Assembly: GCA_002378005.1 (NCBI GenBank)
Contig: DFQY01000018.1
Location: 1-50,685, forward strand
Source: Flavobacteriales bacterium UBA3477
Lineage (GTDB): Bacteria; Bacteroidota; Bacteroidia; Flavobacteriales; Schleiferiaceae
Direction of reading: 5' to 3'
DNA length: 50,685 nucleotides
Shown here: positions 1-8,472 of the stretch, in pieces
Position numbering within the stretch: position 1 is the first letter of the stretch
How the letters are laid out: the number at the start of each line of letters is the position of its first letter
Notes under the pieces: generated by a model
Database searches by the model: none
What the model was told of the DNA's origin: nothing
The model's input: the letters and a program-made list of their open reading frames with translations, nothing else
Translations under genes and position numbers: made by a program

Positions 1-995
1 ACGAGGTCCGTCGGCTGAATGTTGGCCATATCTAGAGCCACTTTGTAGAGTTCATACGCCTGGTCTGGATTGGTCTGATAAAAACTTTTTGGCCCCAATT
101 TAAACCTGAGCTCCCCCTCACCGCTGTATTTCGGCATGGCCTCCTCAATGTAGGGCTGCCCGTAGAAGGTGTGGATATCTAGGTCGTACATGGTATCGTT
201 GCCCTTCGGGTTGATGGCGTATTGTAGGGAGGTGATCTCAGGGAAGACCTCCACGAGGTCGTTTAACAGCGCTTCCCGCTCGGCTTGGAGCTCAGTGCGA
301 AATTGGATCACCACCAACACATCTCCCGTACTGGCCACTCGAATCATCATGGTGCGCAGCCATCCCTCTTGCGAGCGTGGGTTGAAAAACGGCAAGTTGC
401 GCTGAATGGCCCAATCGCGAATGAAATTGCGAATGGCATTGCTCGGTTCCGGCTGCAGGTGACAGGTATCAATGTCGAGCACCTTATCCCAAAACCCTGG
501 AATATGGAAGCCGGCGCCGCGGCGCTCCTCAAAGGTTTCATCGCTATCAAGCTGTGCTTGGGTCAACCATTTATTATCGGTAAAGCTGAACTCTAGTTTG
601 TTGCGGTAGCGGTATTGTTTCGCGCTCCCGAGGATGGGGTGGTAGGTTTGAGGGGTGATGTGCCCAATTTTCTTCAAATTCTGCTGCACTTCTTTTTCCT
701 TGTAGAACAGCTGCTTTTTGTAGTCCAAATTCTGCCACTTACAACCGCCGCATACCCCAAAGTGCTCGCACTGCGCTTCGATGCGGTCCGCGCTGTATTC
801 GTGGACATGGATCACCTTACCCTCGAGGTAGGCACGGCGCTTCTTGGTCACTTGGACGTCCACCACATCGCCGGGTACTCCGCCATTGACGAAGACCACT
901 CGGTCTTTGTGACGTCCTACCGCCTTGCCTTTGTTGCCCAAATCTGTGAGGTGTACACGCTCAAGGTTGGGGATGCGTCTGTTCTTTCTTCCCAT
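1..995 (-). CDS. rlmD: 23S rRNA (uracil-5-)-methyltransferase, RlmD/RumA family (3' end outside window)
   Basis: Reading the minus strand from the ATG at 995 gives 331 codons open to the window edge, so the C-terminal part with the SAM-binding and catalytic motifs is missing. The first ~65 residues form a TRAM-like RNA-binding domain. It is followed by a cysteine cluster with C76, C82 and C85 (pattern C-x5-C-G-G-C), typical of the 4Fe-4S site of RumA-type enzymes. Further on the sequence contains GPKSFYQTNP, the family motif just before the methyltransferase domain. Known family role: SAM-dependent formation of m5U in 23S rRNA (RlmD-type), a cytoplasmic enzyme. Assignment to RlmD rather than a related TrmA/RlmCD paralogue is by the iron-sulfur cysteines and is not certain. 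A terminator hairpin separates it from the upstream T9SS gene, so it probably has its own promoter, which I could not locate. Confidence 0.88.
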   Translation of the reverse strand, partial: MGRKNRRIPNLERVHLTDLGNKGKAVGRHKDRVVFVNGGVPGDVVDVQVTKKRRAYLEGKVIHVHEYSADRIEAQCEHFGVCGGCKWQNLDYKKQLFYKEKEVQQNLKKIGHITPQTYHPILGSAKQYRYRNKLEFSFTDNKWLTQAQLDSDETFEERRGAGFHIPGFWDKVLDIDTCHLQPEPSNAIRNFIRDWAIQRNLPFFNPRSQEGWLRTMMIRVASTGDVLVVIQFRTELQAEREALLNDLVEVFPEITSLQYAINPKGNDTMYDLDIHTFYGQPYIEEAMPKYSGEGELRFKLGPKSFYQTNPDQAYELYKVALDMANIQPTDL

Positions 996-1010
996 ACCTT
1001 AAAAATACCG

Positions 1011-1040
1011 ATAAAAGAAAGGGCGGCCCGCAGGCCGCCC
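1011..1040 (-). terminator. Intrinsic terminator after the Omp28-like gene
   Basis: An 8-bp perfect GC-only stem (GGGCGGCC / GGCCGCCC) with a 4-nt loop lies at 1021-1040. On the minus strand it is followed by TTTCTTTTAT. It sits 25 nt after the stop codon of the minus-strand gene ending at 1066. Confidence 0.85.
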
Positions 1041-1065
1041 TTTAATATTTAACAGTAAATACTTT

Positions 1066-3090
1066 TTACTGCACAATCACCGGTTGTGCATGGCTTGCGC
1101 CGCGCGTTGTAGTGATGAGCAAGTAAGTGCCGGGCGCCAAAGACGATGTAGAAATCTCTACGCGGTGGCCCCCTGTGAAATCTGCCTGAGTGCGTACGAA
1201 CTCGCGACCCGCCATATCCACTAGACGTACAGTTGCTTCCTCGCTGAAATCACCCTCCACGAACAACACATCGGTGGTTGGGTTCGGGTAGATCTTCATT
1301 TGTGAGGCGAGAGAGTTTTCGAATTGGCCAATGGTATAGGTTGCATCTACACTCTGTAATACTTCCTTCGTGCTCGCATCCTGGATCCAAAGAATCACAC
1401 CCAAGTTACTGAAATCCTCAACCGTATGGTTGGTACTGAGGTTCACAGGGCTTTGAGCGCTTGGTGGCAGCACATAAGTACCGTTGAACGTGTAGCTCAA
1501 CTGTTTGCTTACCGCATTTCCTGAAGTCAATGCACTCAAGCTTTCACCGGAGCTGCTCGGCATCAATTTCTTCACTACATGGAAGAATTCAGTTTCGCCG
1601 TTGGTCTTCACGTTTGCAGTATCTCTGATTGAGTAGATAGCTGCGAATAGCTTCAAGTTGTTGCTGCTTACATCCGCCAATGGAGTGATGGTCACATCCG
1701 TTTCGATGGTTTTACTCCAACGAGCCCAAGTAGCGGTCATTTGTACGAAAGCAGGTTGGCTTTGGTAGTAGTCGTATACCGCTTGGGTCAATGAATTACC
1801 GTTGCCGTCCCATCCACCGTCGATCTCAACGCGTGGTACTGAGTTAATGCCGTAGAAGGTTCTGCGGTCGCCACCCTCACTGAAGTAGTACGGATCACCC
1901 GTGCCTGGCCAGCTCATTTGGTATTTGATCGAGTTATGCTCACCAGGGTTATCGTCAAATACCGCTTCCATAGTAATGTTAGCCGGCGTACATGGCGCAC
2001 AAGTCGAAGAAGTGAAGGTCTCGTACAATGGGTAACGCTGCGTTAGGGCAGTCACTACTTGTATGGTCAATGAGACGGTATCATTGGCTGTGTTTTGGTC
2101 GTTATTTGAACCGTTTAGACCACTTAACCATGCTTTCAATTCATAAGAGCCGGTGGTTGATGGATTCCAATTGGTTCCTGAAGACAACGTCCCCGTCGCT
2201 CCACTGGCAATGCTCAAGCTGCTCAAAGAAGAGGTCACTGGAGTGCCGCCATCAACGCTGTAGTTTAACGTGGCGCTGGTCAATGTTTGTGCACCATTGT
2301 TCACGAAGTCCGCCTCGATAGTATAAGGTGCTGTATTCAAGCCTAGGTAAGGGCTTACGTTTAAACTGACTCCGCCCATCTCGTAATCTGGCTGAACGCC
2401 TTGAATGAAGGTGTAGTGTGTGTTGTCTGAGCGGTCAGGAGCATTGGTGCTTTGACTGGCCACACCGTTCAAGCTGTCGATGACTGTGCTACTCACACGT
2501 ACACCTAGGTTTAGTGAACCTGAGAAGGCTGCCGTGCGCTGGTCAACAATGTAGATGTTGTTGGTAGATTCTTCCAATACCATAGACCAGTACGTCCAGT
2601 GGCTACCGCTAGTCCCCGTTCCGCTGTAAGAGCTGAACATCACCCAGTGCTGACGGTTCGGAGACGTTCCGAAGGTCGCAATGGCAATCTGGTCGTTTGA
2701 TCCGCTACCGTTAATCCCCAATACACAGATCGATGAATCTGGTACGTTGCTGCTGGCCAATGATACTGCCGTACCACCGCTGTTATTTGCAGGGCTGCTG
2801 GCTTGTGAGAAGGTAAGGATACCGGTATTTGATACGCGGTAGGTCGTTACTGTATCGCCATTGAACAAGAAATTAAACGGGATGCTCTGTGAAGAAGTGT
2901 AGGTTCCAGCGCTTTGTGCGGCGCTAAGAATAGAGGACCAAGTAGAAGGTAGACCCCCGCTTACCGGATACTCCGAATCTTCCTGGTTGATGTTGTTCGG
3001 GTTGCCCGAAGCCCCAGATAGGTGGTAGTATTGCGCTTGCGCGGTCAAACCAAATGCCACTGTAAGAAGTGCGAGTAAAAGTTTTTTCAT
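1066..3090 (-). CDS. Secreted Omp28-like protein with T9SS sorting tail
   Basis: 674 residues. Residues 1-20 are a Sec signal peptide ending AQAQ. Residues ~20-235 form a beta-rich N-terminal region, ~240-345 look like a CARDB/Ig-like beta domain, and ~350-560 match the Omp28 family of Bacteroidota (a thioredoxin-like fold), with the Cys pair CAPC at 364-367 in the usual place just after the first strand. The last ~80 residues begin with the IYPNPTTD motif and end in a basic/aromatic-poor tail typical of type A T9SS sorting domains. The protein is therefore predicted to cross the outer membrane through T9SS and be released or anchored at the surface. Its function is unknown; the CxxC could be redox-active, but this is inference. 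It is monocistronic: a terminator follows, and rocD is divergent. Confidence 0.85.
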   Translation of the reverse strand: MKKLLLALLTVAFGLTAQAQYYHLSGASGNPNNINQEDSEYPVSGGLPSTWSSILSAAQSAGTYTSSQSIPFNFLFNGDTVTTYRVSNTGILTFSQASSPANNSGGTAVSLASSNVPDSSICVLGINGSGSNDQIAIATFGTSPNRQHWVMFSSYSGTGTSGSHWTYWSMVLEESTNNIYIVDQRTAAFSGSLNLGVRVSSTVIDSLNGVASQSTNAPDRSDNTHYTFIQGVQPDYEMGGVSLNVSPYLGLNTAPYTIEADFVNNGAQTLTSATLNYSVDGGTPVTSSLSSLSIASGATGTLSSGTNWNPSTTGSYELKAWLSGLNGSNNDQNTANDTVSLTIQVVTALTQRYPLYETFTSSTCAPCTPANITMEAVFDDNPGEHNSIKYQMSWPGTGDPYYFSEGGDRRTFYGINSVPRVEIDGGWDGNGNSLTQAVYDYYQSQPAFVQMTATWARWSKTIETDVTITPLADVSSNNLKLFAAIYSIRDTANVKTNGETEFFHVVKKLMPSSSGESLSALTSGNAVSKQLSYTFNGTYVLPPSAQSPVNLSTNHTVEDFSNLGVILWIQDASTKEVLQSVDATYTIGQFENSLASQMKIYPNPTTDVLFVEGDFSEEATVRLVDMAGREFVRTQADFTGGHRVEISTSSLAPGTYLLITTTRGASHAQPVIVQ

Positions 3091-3152
3091 AATTGTTCGT
3101 GATTTGATTTGTTGAAGTTATCAAATTCCGCCCTAATCGGCCCCAACGCCCT

Positions 3153-3160
3153 TATATTTG
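3153..3160 (+). promoter_or_regulatory. Bacteroidota -7 element TATATTTG upstream of rocD
   Basis: Exact match to the Bacteroidota consensus TAnnTTTG, 21 nt before the rocD ATG. No TTG is seen at the usual -33 spacing, so this is a half-promoter match. Confidence 0.55.
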
Positions 3161-3181
3161 TGGCAGACCCAAATAATTTAA

Positions 3182-4453
3182 ATGATTTCGAGCATGGATT
3201 CTAACGCTTTGATGCACCTTGAAGATACGTACGGCGCCCACAATTACCACCCGCTACCCGTTGTTTTATACCGCGGCGAAGGCGTTCATGTTTGGGACGT
3301 GGAAGGCAATAAATACTTTGACTTCCTCTCTGCCTATAGTGCGGTGAATCAAGGCCATTGCCATCCAAAAATTGTCGGGGCCATGGTGGATCAAGCGAAG
3401 CAGCTCACCTTGACCTCGCGGGCTTTCTTCAACAGCCAGCTCGGGGTATATGAGAAATACATCTGTGATACCTTTGGTTTTGATAAGGTGCTTCCTATGA
3501 ATACTGGGGCAGAGGCCGTAGAAACTGCGTTGAAGATCGCCCGTAAATGGGGTTACGAGAAAAAAGGCGTACCACAGAATCAAGGAGTGATCGTCGTGTG
3601 TGATGGAAACTTCCACGGTCGTACAACCACCATCATCTCTTTCAGCGACGATCCAGATGCGCGCAACAACTTTGGACCTTATACGGGCGGTTTTGTAAGC
3701 GTCCCTTATAATGATTTGGGCGCCTTAGGTTTTGCCTTAGCTAACGAAAACGTGGTCGGTTTCTTGGTGGAGCCAATACAAGGGGAAGCTGGGGTGAATA
3801 CACCTGCAGATGATTTTGTTGCCAAGGCCAAAGCCATGTGTGAAGCGCGCAATGTGCTTTTCATTGCCGATGAGGTTCAAACAGGGATTGCACGCACAGG
3901 CTCATTGGTGGCCGTTTGTGGCAACTGTTCTTGTGGAAATACCTGCGAGCGCGGGGAGACCTACACAAAACCAGATTTATTGATATTAGGAAAGGCCTTG
4001 TCAGGCGGGGTATATCCCGTGAGTGCGGTCTTGGCGGATAACGAGGTGATGGATGTCATTAAACCTGGCCAGCACGGTTCTACCTTCGGTGGAAACCCCA
4101 TTGCTGCGAAGGTCGCCATCGCTGCGCTTGAAGTAGTGAAAGAGGAGGGGCTGGCCCCTCATGCACGTGCGATGGGAGAGCACTTCCGCGCCGAAATGAA
4201 TAAAATAATCGCTGAAACCGACCTCGTGACGAAGGTGCGCGGAAAAGGTTTATTGAACGCTATTATCATCAACGATACGCCAGATAGCTCTACGGCCTGG
4301 GACATTTGTATGGCCTTGAAAGAAAACGGTCTCTTAGCGAAGCCGACGCACGGTAATATTATCCGATTCGCTCCGCCACTAGTCATGACCAAAGCACAAC
4401 TCGACGAGTGTATTGCCATCATCCGCAAAACCCTCTTAGAATTTAAGAAGTAA
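3182..4453 (+). CDS. rocD: Ornithine--oxo-acid aminotransferase
   Basis: 423 residues, the usual length of class III (fold type I) PLP aminotransferases. It catalyses ornithine plus 2-oxoglutarate to glutamate-5-semialdehyde plus glutamate, linking arginine/ornithine and proline metabolism in the cytoplasm. Visible motifs are the N-terminal GAHNYHPLPVV, the substrate/PLP region around MNTGAEAVETA, IADEVQTG (PLP-binding Asp230), and LGKALSGG with the Schiff-base lysine at 271. Between residues 245 and 260 there is an insert with four cysteines (C246, C249, C251, C255), which I recall as common in Bacteroidota RocD; it could bind metal. A second ATG 12 nt downstream (3194) is an equally possible start. 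The stop overlaps the next ATG by one base (TAATG), so the two are probably translationally coupled. Confidence 0.94.
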   Translation: MISSMDSNALMHLEDTYGAHNYHPLPVVLYRGEGVHVWDVEGNKYFDFLSAYSAVNQGHCHPKIVGAMVDQAKQLTLTSRAFFNSQLGVYEKYICDTFGFDKVLPMNTGAEAVETALKIARKWGYEKKGVPQNQGVIVVCDGNFHGRTTTIISFSDDPDARNNFGPYTGGFVSVPYNDLGALGFALANENVVGFLVEPIQGEAGVNTPADDFVAKAKAMCEARNVLFIADEVQTGIARTGSLVAVCGNCSCGNTCERGETYTKPDLLILGKALSGGVYPVSAVLADNEVMDVIKPGQHGSTFGGNPIAAKVAIAALEVVKEEGLAPHARAMGEHFRAEMNKIIAETDLVTKVRGKGLLNAIIINDTPDSSTAWDICMALKENGLLAKPTHGNIIRFAPPLVMTKAQLDECIAIIRKTLLEFKK

Positions 4454-4797
4454 TGAACTGGGCCAACGCCTTTTTCGCTGGGGATGCCCATCACGACCAC
4501 CACAGGCCCCTCGACGGGTTGCGTGGCTTGGCAGTGTTGATGGTAGTGTTTGGCCGTGGTGCGAACCACGGCTTGGGCCCTGTTGGTCCCGATAGCATGA
4601 TGATCCGCGGCAAACTTGGTGTGTACCTCTTTCACATTCCTGTATTGATGTGGGTGAGGACTTGGGCCATACCTAGTGGTCCGCTTTGGTTCATTTATCT
4701 CGGAGGTACCGTACTTGTTTGTGCCGCTACCTTCTTGCTCGTAGAGCGCCCCCTACAACTATTCAAGCCCTTCACCTATGGATCCAAAACACCGTAA
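4453..4797 (+). pseudogene. Acyltransferase-3 family remnant with an in-frame internal deletion
   Basis: 114 residues, whereas members of the acyltransferase-3 (OafA/Oac) family have about 350 and ten membrane helices. Residues 18-60 match the family N-terminus (LDGLRGLAVLMVVF, then KLGVYLF, which normally runs into the second helix as ..LFFVLSAFLL). Residues 60-105 match the family C-terminus (the YLFHIPVL helix and the closing LVERPL). The roughly 240 residues between them are absent and the join near residue 60 (nt ~4630) is in frame. The N-terminal helix carries VVFGR where the catalytic histidine (VVFGH-like) is expected. Both points argue for a non-functional remnant. It is translated from an ATG overlapping the rocD stop and itself overlaps the next gene by 20 nt. 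A genuine small membrane protein or an assembly collapse between similar sequences are the alternatives. Confidence 0.7.
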
Positions 4798-5371
4798 GGA
4801 GTTCCTTATCAAAGCCATGTCCGAGGGTATGACCTACGAGGAATACGCTGCCTTCAATAAGCAATTAGCCAAAGAAGGTAAAACCACCGGCCCACAAAAG
4901 GAGGTATACGTGAATTACACCAAACTAGGCGCAGCACGTATGAAGCGTTGGGAGAAAATGTATTCGCCGTCTGAAGAGTTTTTAAAAAAACTAGCTACCC
5001 GGGTCCAATCCGGTGAGCAGTGGTTGGTCTTGAGCGAACCTTGGTGTGGTGATGCCTCTCACAATCTGCCATTCATAGCTAAATGGACCAAGGCCTTGGG
5101 CATAGAATTGCGTGTGATTTTACGTGACGAAAATCTGGAGTTGATGGATGAGTTTTTGACGGGTGGCGGACGATCCATTCCAAAATTGGTCCGATTATCT
5201 TCAGAATTCCAAATCCTGAGCACTTGGGGCCCACGTCCTGCTCCCTTGACCGAACATTACAATGCGTGGCGCGCGAAGGAAGATTTCAATAAATCAGATT
5301 GGGTGCTCTTTGCCCAAGATTGGTATAATACGGACAAGGGTACTAGCTTGGAAAGAGATTTCTTGGGCTAA
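4778..5371 (+). CDS. Thioredoxin-like family protein (single-Cys WCGDA motif)
   Basis: 197 residues, no signal peptide, so probably cytoplasmic. It belongs to the Bacteroidota thioredoxin-fold family (Thioredoxin_9 type) recognisable from QWLVLSEPWCGDASHNLPFI at 81-100. Only one active-site cysteine is present (C90), with Ala at the position of the second Cys of a CxxC, so classical disulfide exchange is unlikely. The GGGRSIPKLV stretch later on corresponds to the cis-Pro loop of the fold. The start lies 20 nt inside the acyltransferase remnant, and the stop overlaps the convergent small gene by 4 nt. It is the third gene of the rocD transcript. Substrate unknown. Confidence 0.8.
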   Translation: MDPKHRKEFLIKAMSEGMTYEEYAAFNKQLAKEGKTTGPQKEVYVNYTKLGAARMKRWEKMYSPSEEFLKKLATRVQSGEQWLVLSEPWCGDASHNLPFIAKWTKALGIELRVILRDENLELMDEFLTGGGRSIPKLVRLSSEFQILSTWGPRPAPLTEHYNAWRAKEDFNKSDWVLFAQDWYNTDKGTSLERDFLG

Positions 5372-5598
5372 GAATTACCCTTTAGATTCAGGTACATCTT
5401 TTCAAAGGTGGCATAGACCTCCGCTAAGAATGGCTCGGTCAATGCATCTTTTATATTGCTCACAGATGGGTGACTATCCTTCATAAACTTATAGGCCTGC
5501 TTCATAGGCCCCGCCTCAAATTCCACAATGTGCCAGCGCTCCATCGCGTAAATGGTCGTTTTAAACTGTTTCGTACTCCAAGATTCAACTATTCGCAT
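5368..5598 (-). CDS. Small conserved-looking hypothetical protein
   Basis: 76 residues, soluble, rich in aromatic residues and alternating charges (for example ERWHIVEFEAG). No signal peptide or membrane segment, and I do not recognise a domain. The gene sits 2 nt upstream of nothing else in its direction: it follows the TonB-dependent receptor start region on the opposite side and ends overlapping the thioredoxin-like gene convergently. The codon use resembles its neighbours and the start ATG is well defined, which supports it being real, but function is unknown. Confidence 0.55.
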   Translation of the reverse strand: MRIVESWSTKQFKTTIYAMERWHIVEFEAGPMKQAYKFMKDSHPSVSNIKDALTEPFLAEVYATFEKMYLNLKGNS

Positions 5599-5600
5599 GG

Positions 5601-7838
5601 CTAGAAATCCACGTGGACTTTAAAATTTAACAATCGGTTCGTCATGTAGTTCGGCACGGCATACTGCCCGGCAGCGCTAATGTCCTTGACCCAAAGGTAG
5701 CTCACCGTATTGCGAGCTTGCAAGAGATTGAAGATTTCGGCACTGATCCACACCTCTTCAAATTGTTCGGTCCAATTTCCTTTAAGCACCTTAATAAACC
5801 CGATATCCGCGCGGCGGTATGGCGGGCTGCGGAAGAATCTATCTTCGGGCTGCGCAATCTCATTGCCTATACCATCGGGACCAAATGGAAAGCCACCACC
5901 TACCATCAAGGTCAGAGACAATCGGGTAGAAGGGTCGTTCGGTAAGTAATCTTGGAAATACACCGCGAAATTAAATCGCGTATCTGTAGGTCGGGCGTGC
6001 CATCCTTGCAAGAAGCTGGTGGTGCTACGCTCCTGCGCGCGGAACAAACTAAAGGTGAACCAACTGTCAGTGCCCTTCACAAACTCACCATTGATTCGGG
6101 AATCTATCCCATATACTCTTGCCAGCCCGTCGTTATTGCCCTGGTAGCGAATGCGGACGTTCTCTACATCGAACAGGTTCACGCGTTGCAACCCTTTGTA
6201 GTACGTCTCAAGGCTCCAAACGAACGGACGGTTCCACAGGCTGAAGTAGCGGTCCTGACGTGCGATAAGGTGCAGGGCTTGCTGACTCTTCACCTCTGTA
6301 TTTAATGTGCCGTCTTTGAGGCGCATTTCACGATAGAACGGGTATTGGTCGTATAGACCAGCGCTGAAGGTCCAGCGGTAATCGGCCAGTATGCCGCCTT
6401 CAGGGGTGAATTTAAAATTGGCTCGTGGGCTGATGCGGAATTCGTTGGATAATTGAGCCCACTGCATTCTTGCTCCAATATTGTAACGCCATGTTCCTTT
6501 GTCGATCACCTTATTTCCACTGAAATTCACCCAGGCCTTGGCTCTGGCATTAATTAGGGTTTGAGTGGCAGCAACATGGCTATATAGCTCCAAGCCTTCC
6601 GCAGGCGTGCTATACAGTCGTCCGCCGATCACACTATCGAGGGTGCTTCCCGTGTAGGGTAGGCTATATCCCGCGCTATCAATGCGTTCCCATTCCTTGT
6701 AGCGGTCGTAGATGTTTTCGCCCTGAACCAAGGCGCCAAAGGTCAAGTCAACCTTGTTGAAGCCTATAGACTCATCGTATTTGATATTACCTATGTATGC
6801 GTCAAGGAAGTTGCGTCGGAAATCTTGGAAGGCACCCACGCCACGAACGAGGGAGATCTCACCGAAATCGTCAGAGCCGAGGTCGTTGTTGAGCTCGTTT
6901 AAGCGGTAGTAGCCGATAACATCAGTAATCTCCACCTCAGTAGTGTGAAAGCCAGTAGCTGAGAAAGTGCGTACGCCACCGCCTCCAATATTGGTGATGG
7001 TGGTGTATTTGGTCGCGAGGAATTGGGTATCATATCCGAACTTCTCTTTGCCGTCGAAATACACATTCAGGCGCAAGGCCTCCTGCAAGGATCCAAAGTT
7101 AGTTTGACGGTTTTGAGGGATTTGGTTCATTCTGTTGTGTGCAAAATGAGCGAAAAACTCCAACCGTGCATGGCCGTAATCGCCTTCTTCATTACCGTAC
7201 ATGCGACTTAACATGATCTGTCCGTCGGCATTGACCGGGAAGTAGTCGCTTTGCACGTCTGTGGCATTGAGTAGTAGGGCATTATTACGGTAGCGAAGGC
7301 CCGTTGCCACCGTCCATGGACCTGAATTTTGCTTCAAGGCCCAACTTGCACCGGTAAGTGATGTTTCCGCGGTCATTTCACGGAAACCGGGTCCTCGGGG
7401 GTAGGAGTAGTTCACATCTAAAACCGAACTGAGCTTATCGCCGTATAAGGCACCAAAGCCGCCGGCGCTGAAGTAAATACTGGTGACGAGATGGGGATGA
7501 ATGATGCTCATTCCTTCTTGCTGACCGGCCCTTGCCAAAAAAGGACGAAAGACTTCGAAGCCATTGATGTAGACGAGGTTTTCATCGAAATTTCCACCGC
7601 GAACATTGTATTGCGAGCTCATCTCGTTTCGAGAGCTTACCCCAGCAAAGGTTTTGACCACACCTTCCACGCCGCCCTCGGCGCCGGTGGTAAACCTGAT
7701 GTCCTTGCCTAAAACTGTCGTGCCTTTTTCGGCAGTGCGTTCGCTCTGTACCTCGACTTCATCTAATAGGGTGGAGTCCATGACCTGTGCGGAGGCGGCC
7801 CATGGCAATAGCCCAAGGATGAGAAGGAATCTTTTCAA
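5601..7838 (-). CDS. TonB-dependent outer membrane receptor
   Basis: 745 residues. A signal peptide (1-17, ending ASA) is followed by a TonB plug domain at ~28-150, with LDEVEVQSER (TonB-box-like region), YNVRGGNFDENLVYINGFEV and GFGALYGDKLSSVLDV, and then a 22-strand-type beta-barrel rich in aromatic/polar alternation to the C-terminus, which ends in F (KVHVDF). It imports an unknown substrate across the outer membrane using TonB energy. The start codon is TTG, one base after the stop of the upstream gene (TAA-C-TTG). I chose it because the signal peptide begins there and no ATG is available. It lacks the fused N-terminal carboxypeptidase-regulatory-like domain usual in Bacteroidota receptors; a separate upstream gene carries such a domain. 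Confidence 0.9.
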   Translation of the reverse strand: MKRFLLILGLLPWAASAQVMDSTLLDEVEVQSERTAEKGTTVLGKDIRFTTGAEGGVEGVVKTFAGVSSRNEMSSQYNVRGGNFDENLVYINGFEVFRPFLARAGQQEGMSIIHPHLVTSIYFSAGGFGALYGDKLSSVLDVNYSYPRGPGFREMTAETSLTGASWALKQNSGPWTVATGLRYRNNALLLNATDVQSDYFPVNADGQIMLSRMYGNEEGDYGHARLEFFAHFAHNRMNQIPQNRQTNFGSLQEALRLNVYFDGKEKFGYDTQFLATKYTTITNIGGGGVRTFSATGFHTTEVEITDVIGYYRLNELNNDLGSDDFGEISLVRGVGAFQDFRRNFLDAYIGNIKYDESIGFNKVDLTFGALVQGENIYDRYKEWERIDSAGYSLPYTGSTLDSVIGGRLYSTPAEGLELYSHVAATQTLINARAKAWVNFSGNKVIDKGTWRYNIGARMQWAQLSNEFRISPRANFKFTPEGGILADYRWTFSAGLYDQYPFYREMRLKDGTLNTEVKSQQALHLIARQDRYFSLWNRPFVWSLETYYKGLQRVNLFDVENVRIRYQGNNDGLARVYGIDSRINGEFVKGTDSWFTFSLFRAQERSTTSFLQGWHARPTDTRFNFAVYFQDYLPNDPSTRLSLTLMVGGGFPFGPDGIGNEIAQPEDRFFRSPPYRRADIGFIKVLKGNWTEQFEEVWISAEIFNLLQARNTVSYLWVKDISAAGQYAVPNYMTNRLLNFKVHVDF

Positions 7839-7839
7839 G

Positions 7840-8472
7840 TTACTTGCGTTTCAAGCTTTGGAATAGTTCGGTCCAAGCGAATGGGTTGGATAGGGCACCT
7901 AAAATAGCCGAAGCCCCGGAGCCCCCGTAATAGCGCCCCTGATTGTAGAGCTGCTGGTTCTGCATGGTGATGAGGTAATCTTGCATCTCCGCGGCATCAT
8001 AGCCCATGGCTTGTGCACGAGCCCGCAGTTCATCTAGTGCTAGGTTGCGTTGTGCAATATCTAGTTCTGTAGTTTGAATTTCCATGGCCAAGAATTCCTC
8101 TTTGAAGTTTTCCTTCGACGGCCAAGGGTAGACGATGACTGGATCCAAAACTTCGGTGTCCCATTCTAGGATGATGCGCGCCAAGAAGTTATCGCCCTCC
8201 AGGGTATCCGGAACCCAGAATCGCGTTAATTTGAAGCCTATGTGCTGAAACAATACTGTATCTCCCGGCATAACTACGAGGGAAAAGAAGCCATCGCGGT
8301 CGCTCACGTTCATCTGTCCACGGCTTTTGACGAGGATTTGAACGTTAGGGAGTAATTGGATCAAGCTATCATTACTCACAACAACTCCGTGTAGTTGAAT
8401 GGGCTGGCGGCCCTGTGCCTGAGTGGTGATTGCGGCTAAAAGGAATCCAAAAAGGAGGACAAATTTTCTCAT
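7840..8472 (-). CDS. Exported carboxypeptidase-regulatory-like domain protein
   Basis: 210 residues. Signal peptide 1-19 (ending TQA). Residues ~22-115 form a CarboxypepD_reg-like beta-sandwich (GVVVSNDSLIQLLPNVQILV, then SDRDGFFSLVVMPGDTVLFQHIGF), the domain that normally precedes TonB receptors. The C-terminal half is helical and polar, then Gly/Tyr-rich (YYGGSGASAI). It is the middle gene of a three-gene operon: it overlaps the M23 peptidase gene by 4 nt upstream and abuts the TonB receptor downstream. This suggests it works in the periplasm with the receptor, perhaps as a split-off version of the fused domain. Exact role unknown. Confidence 0.75.
   Translation of the reverse strand: MRKFVLLFGFLLAAITTQAQGRQPIQLHGVVVSNDSLIQLLPNVQILVKSRGQMNVSDRDGFFSLVVMPGDTVLFQHIGFKLTRFWVPDTLEGDNFLARIILEWDTEVLDPVIVYPWPSKENFKEEFLAMEIQTTELDIAQRNLALDELRARAQAMGYDAAEMQDYLITMQNQQLYNQGRYYGGSGASAILGALSNPFAWTELFQSLKRK

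Noticed and set aside
4159..4635. Minus-strand frame opposite rocD and the acyltransferase remnant
   Set aside because: Antisense shadow with no recognisable protein features.
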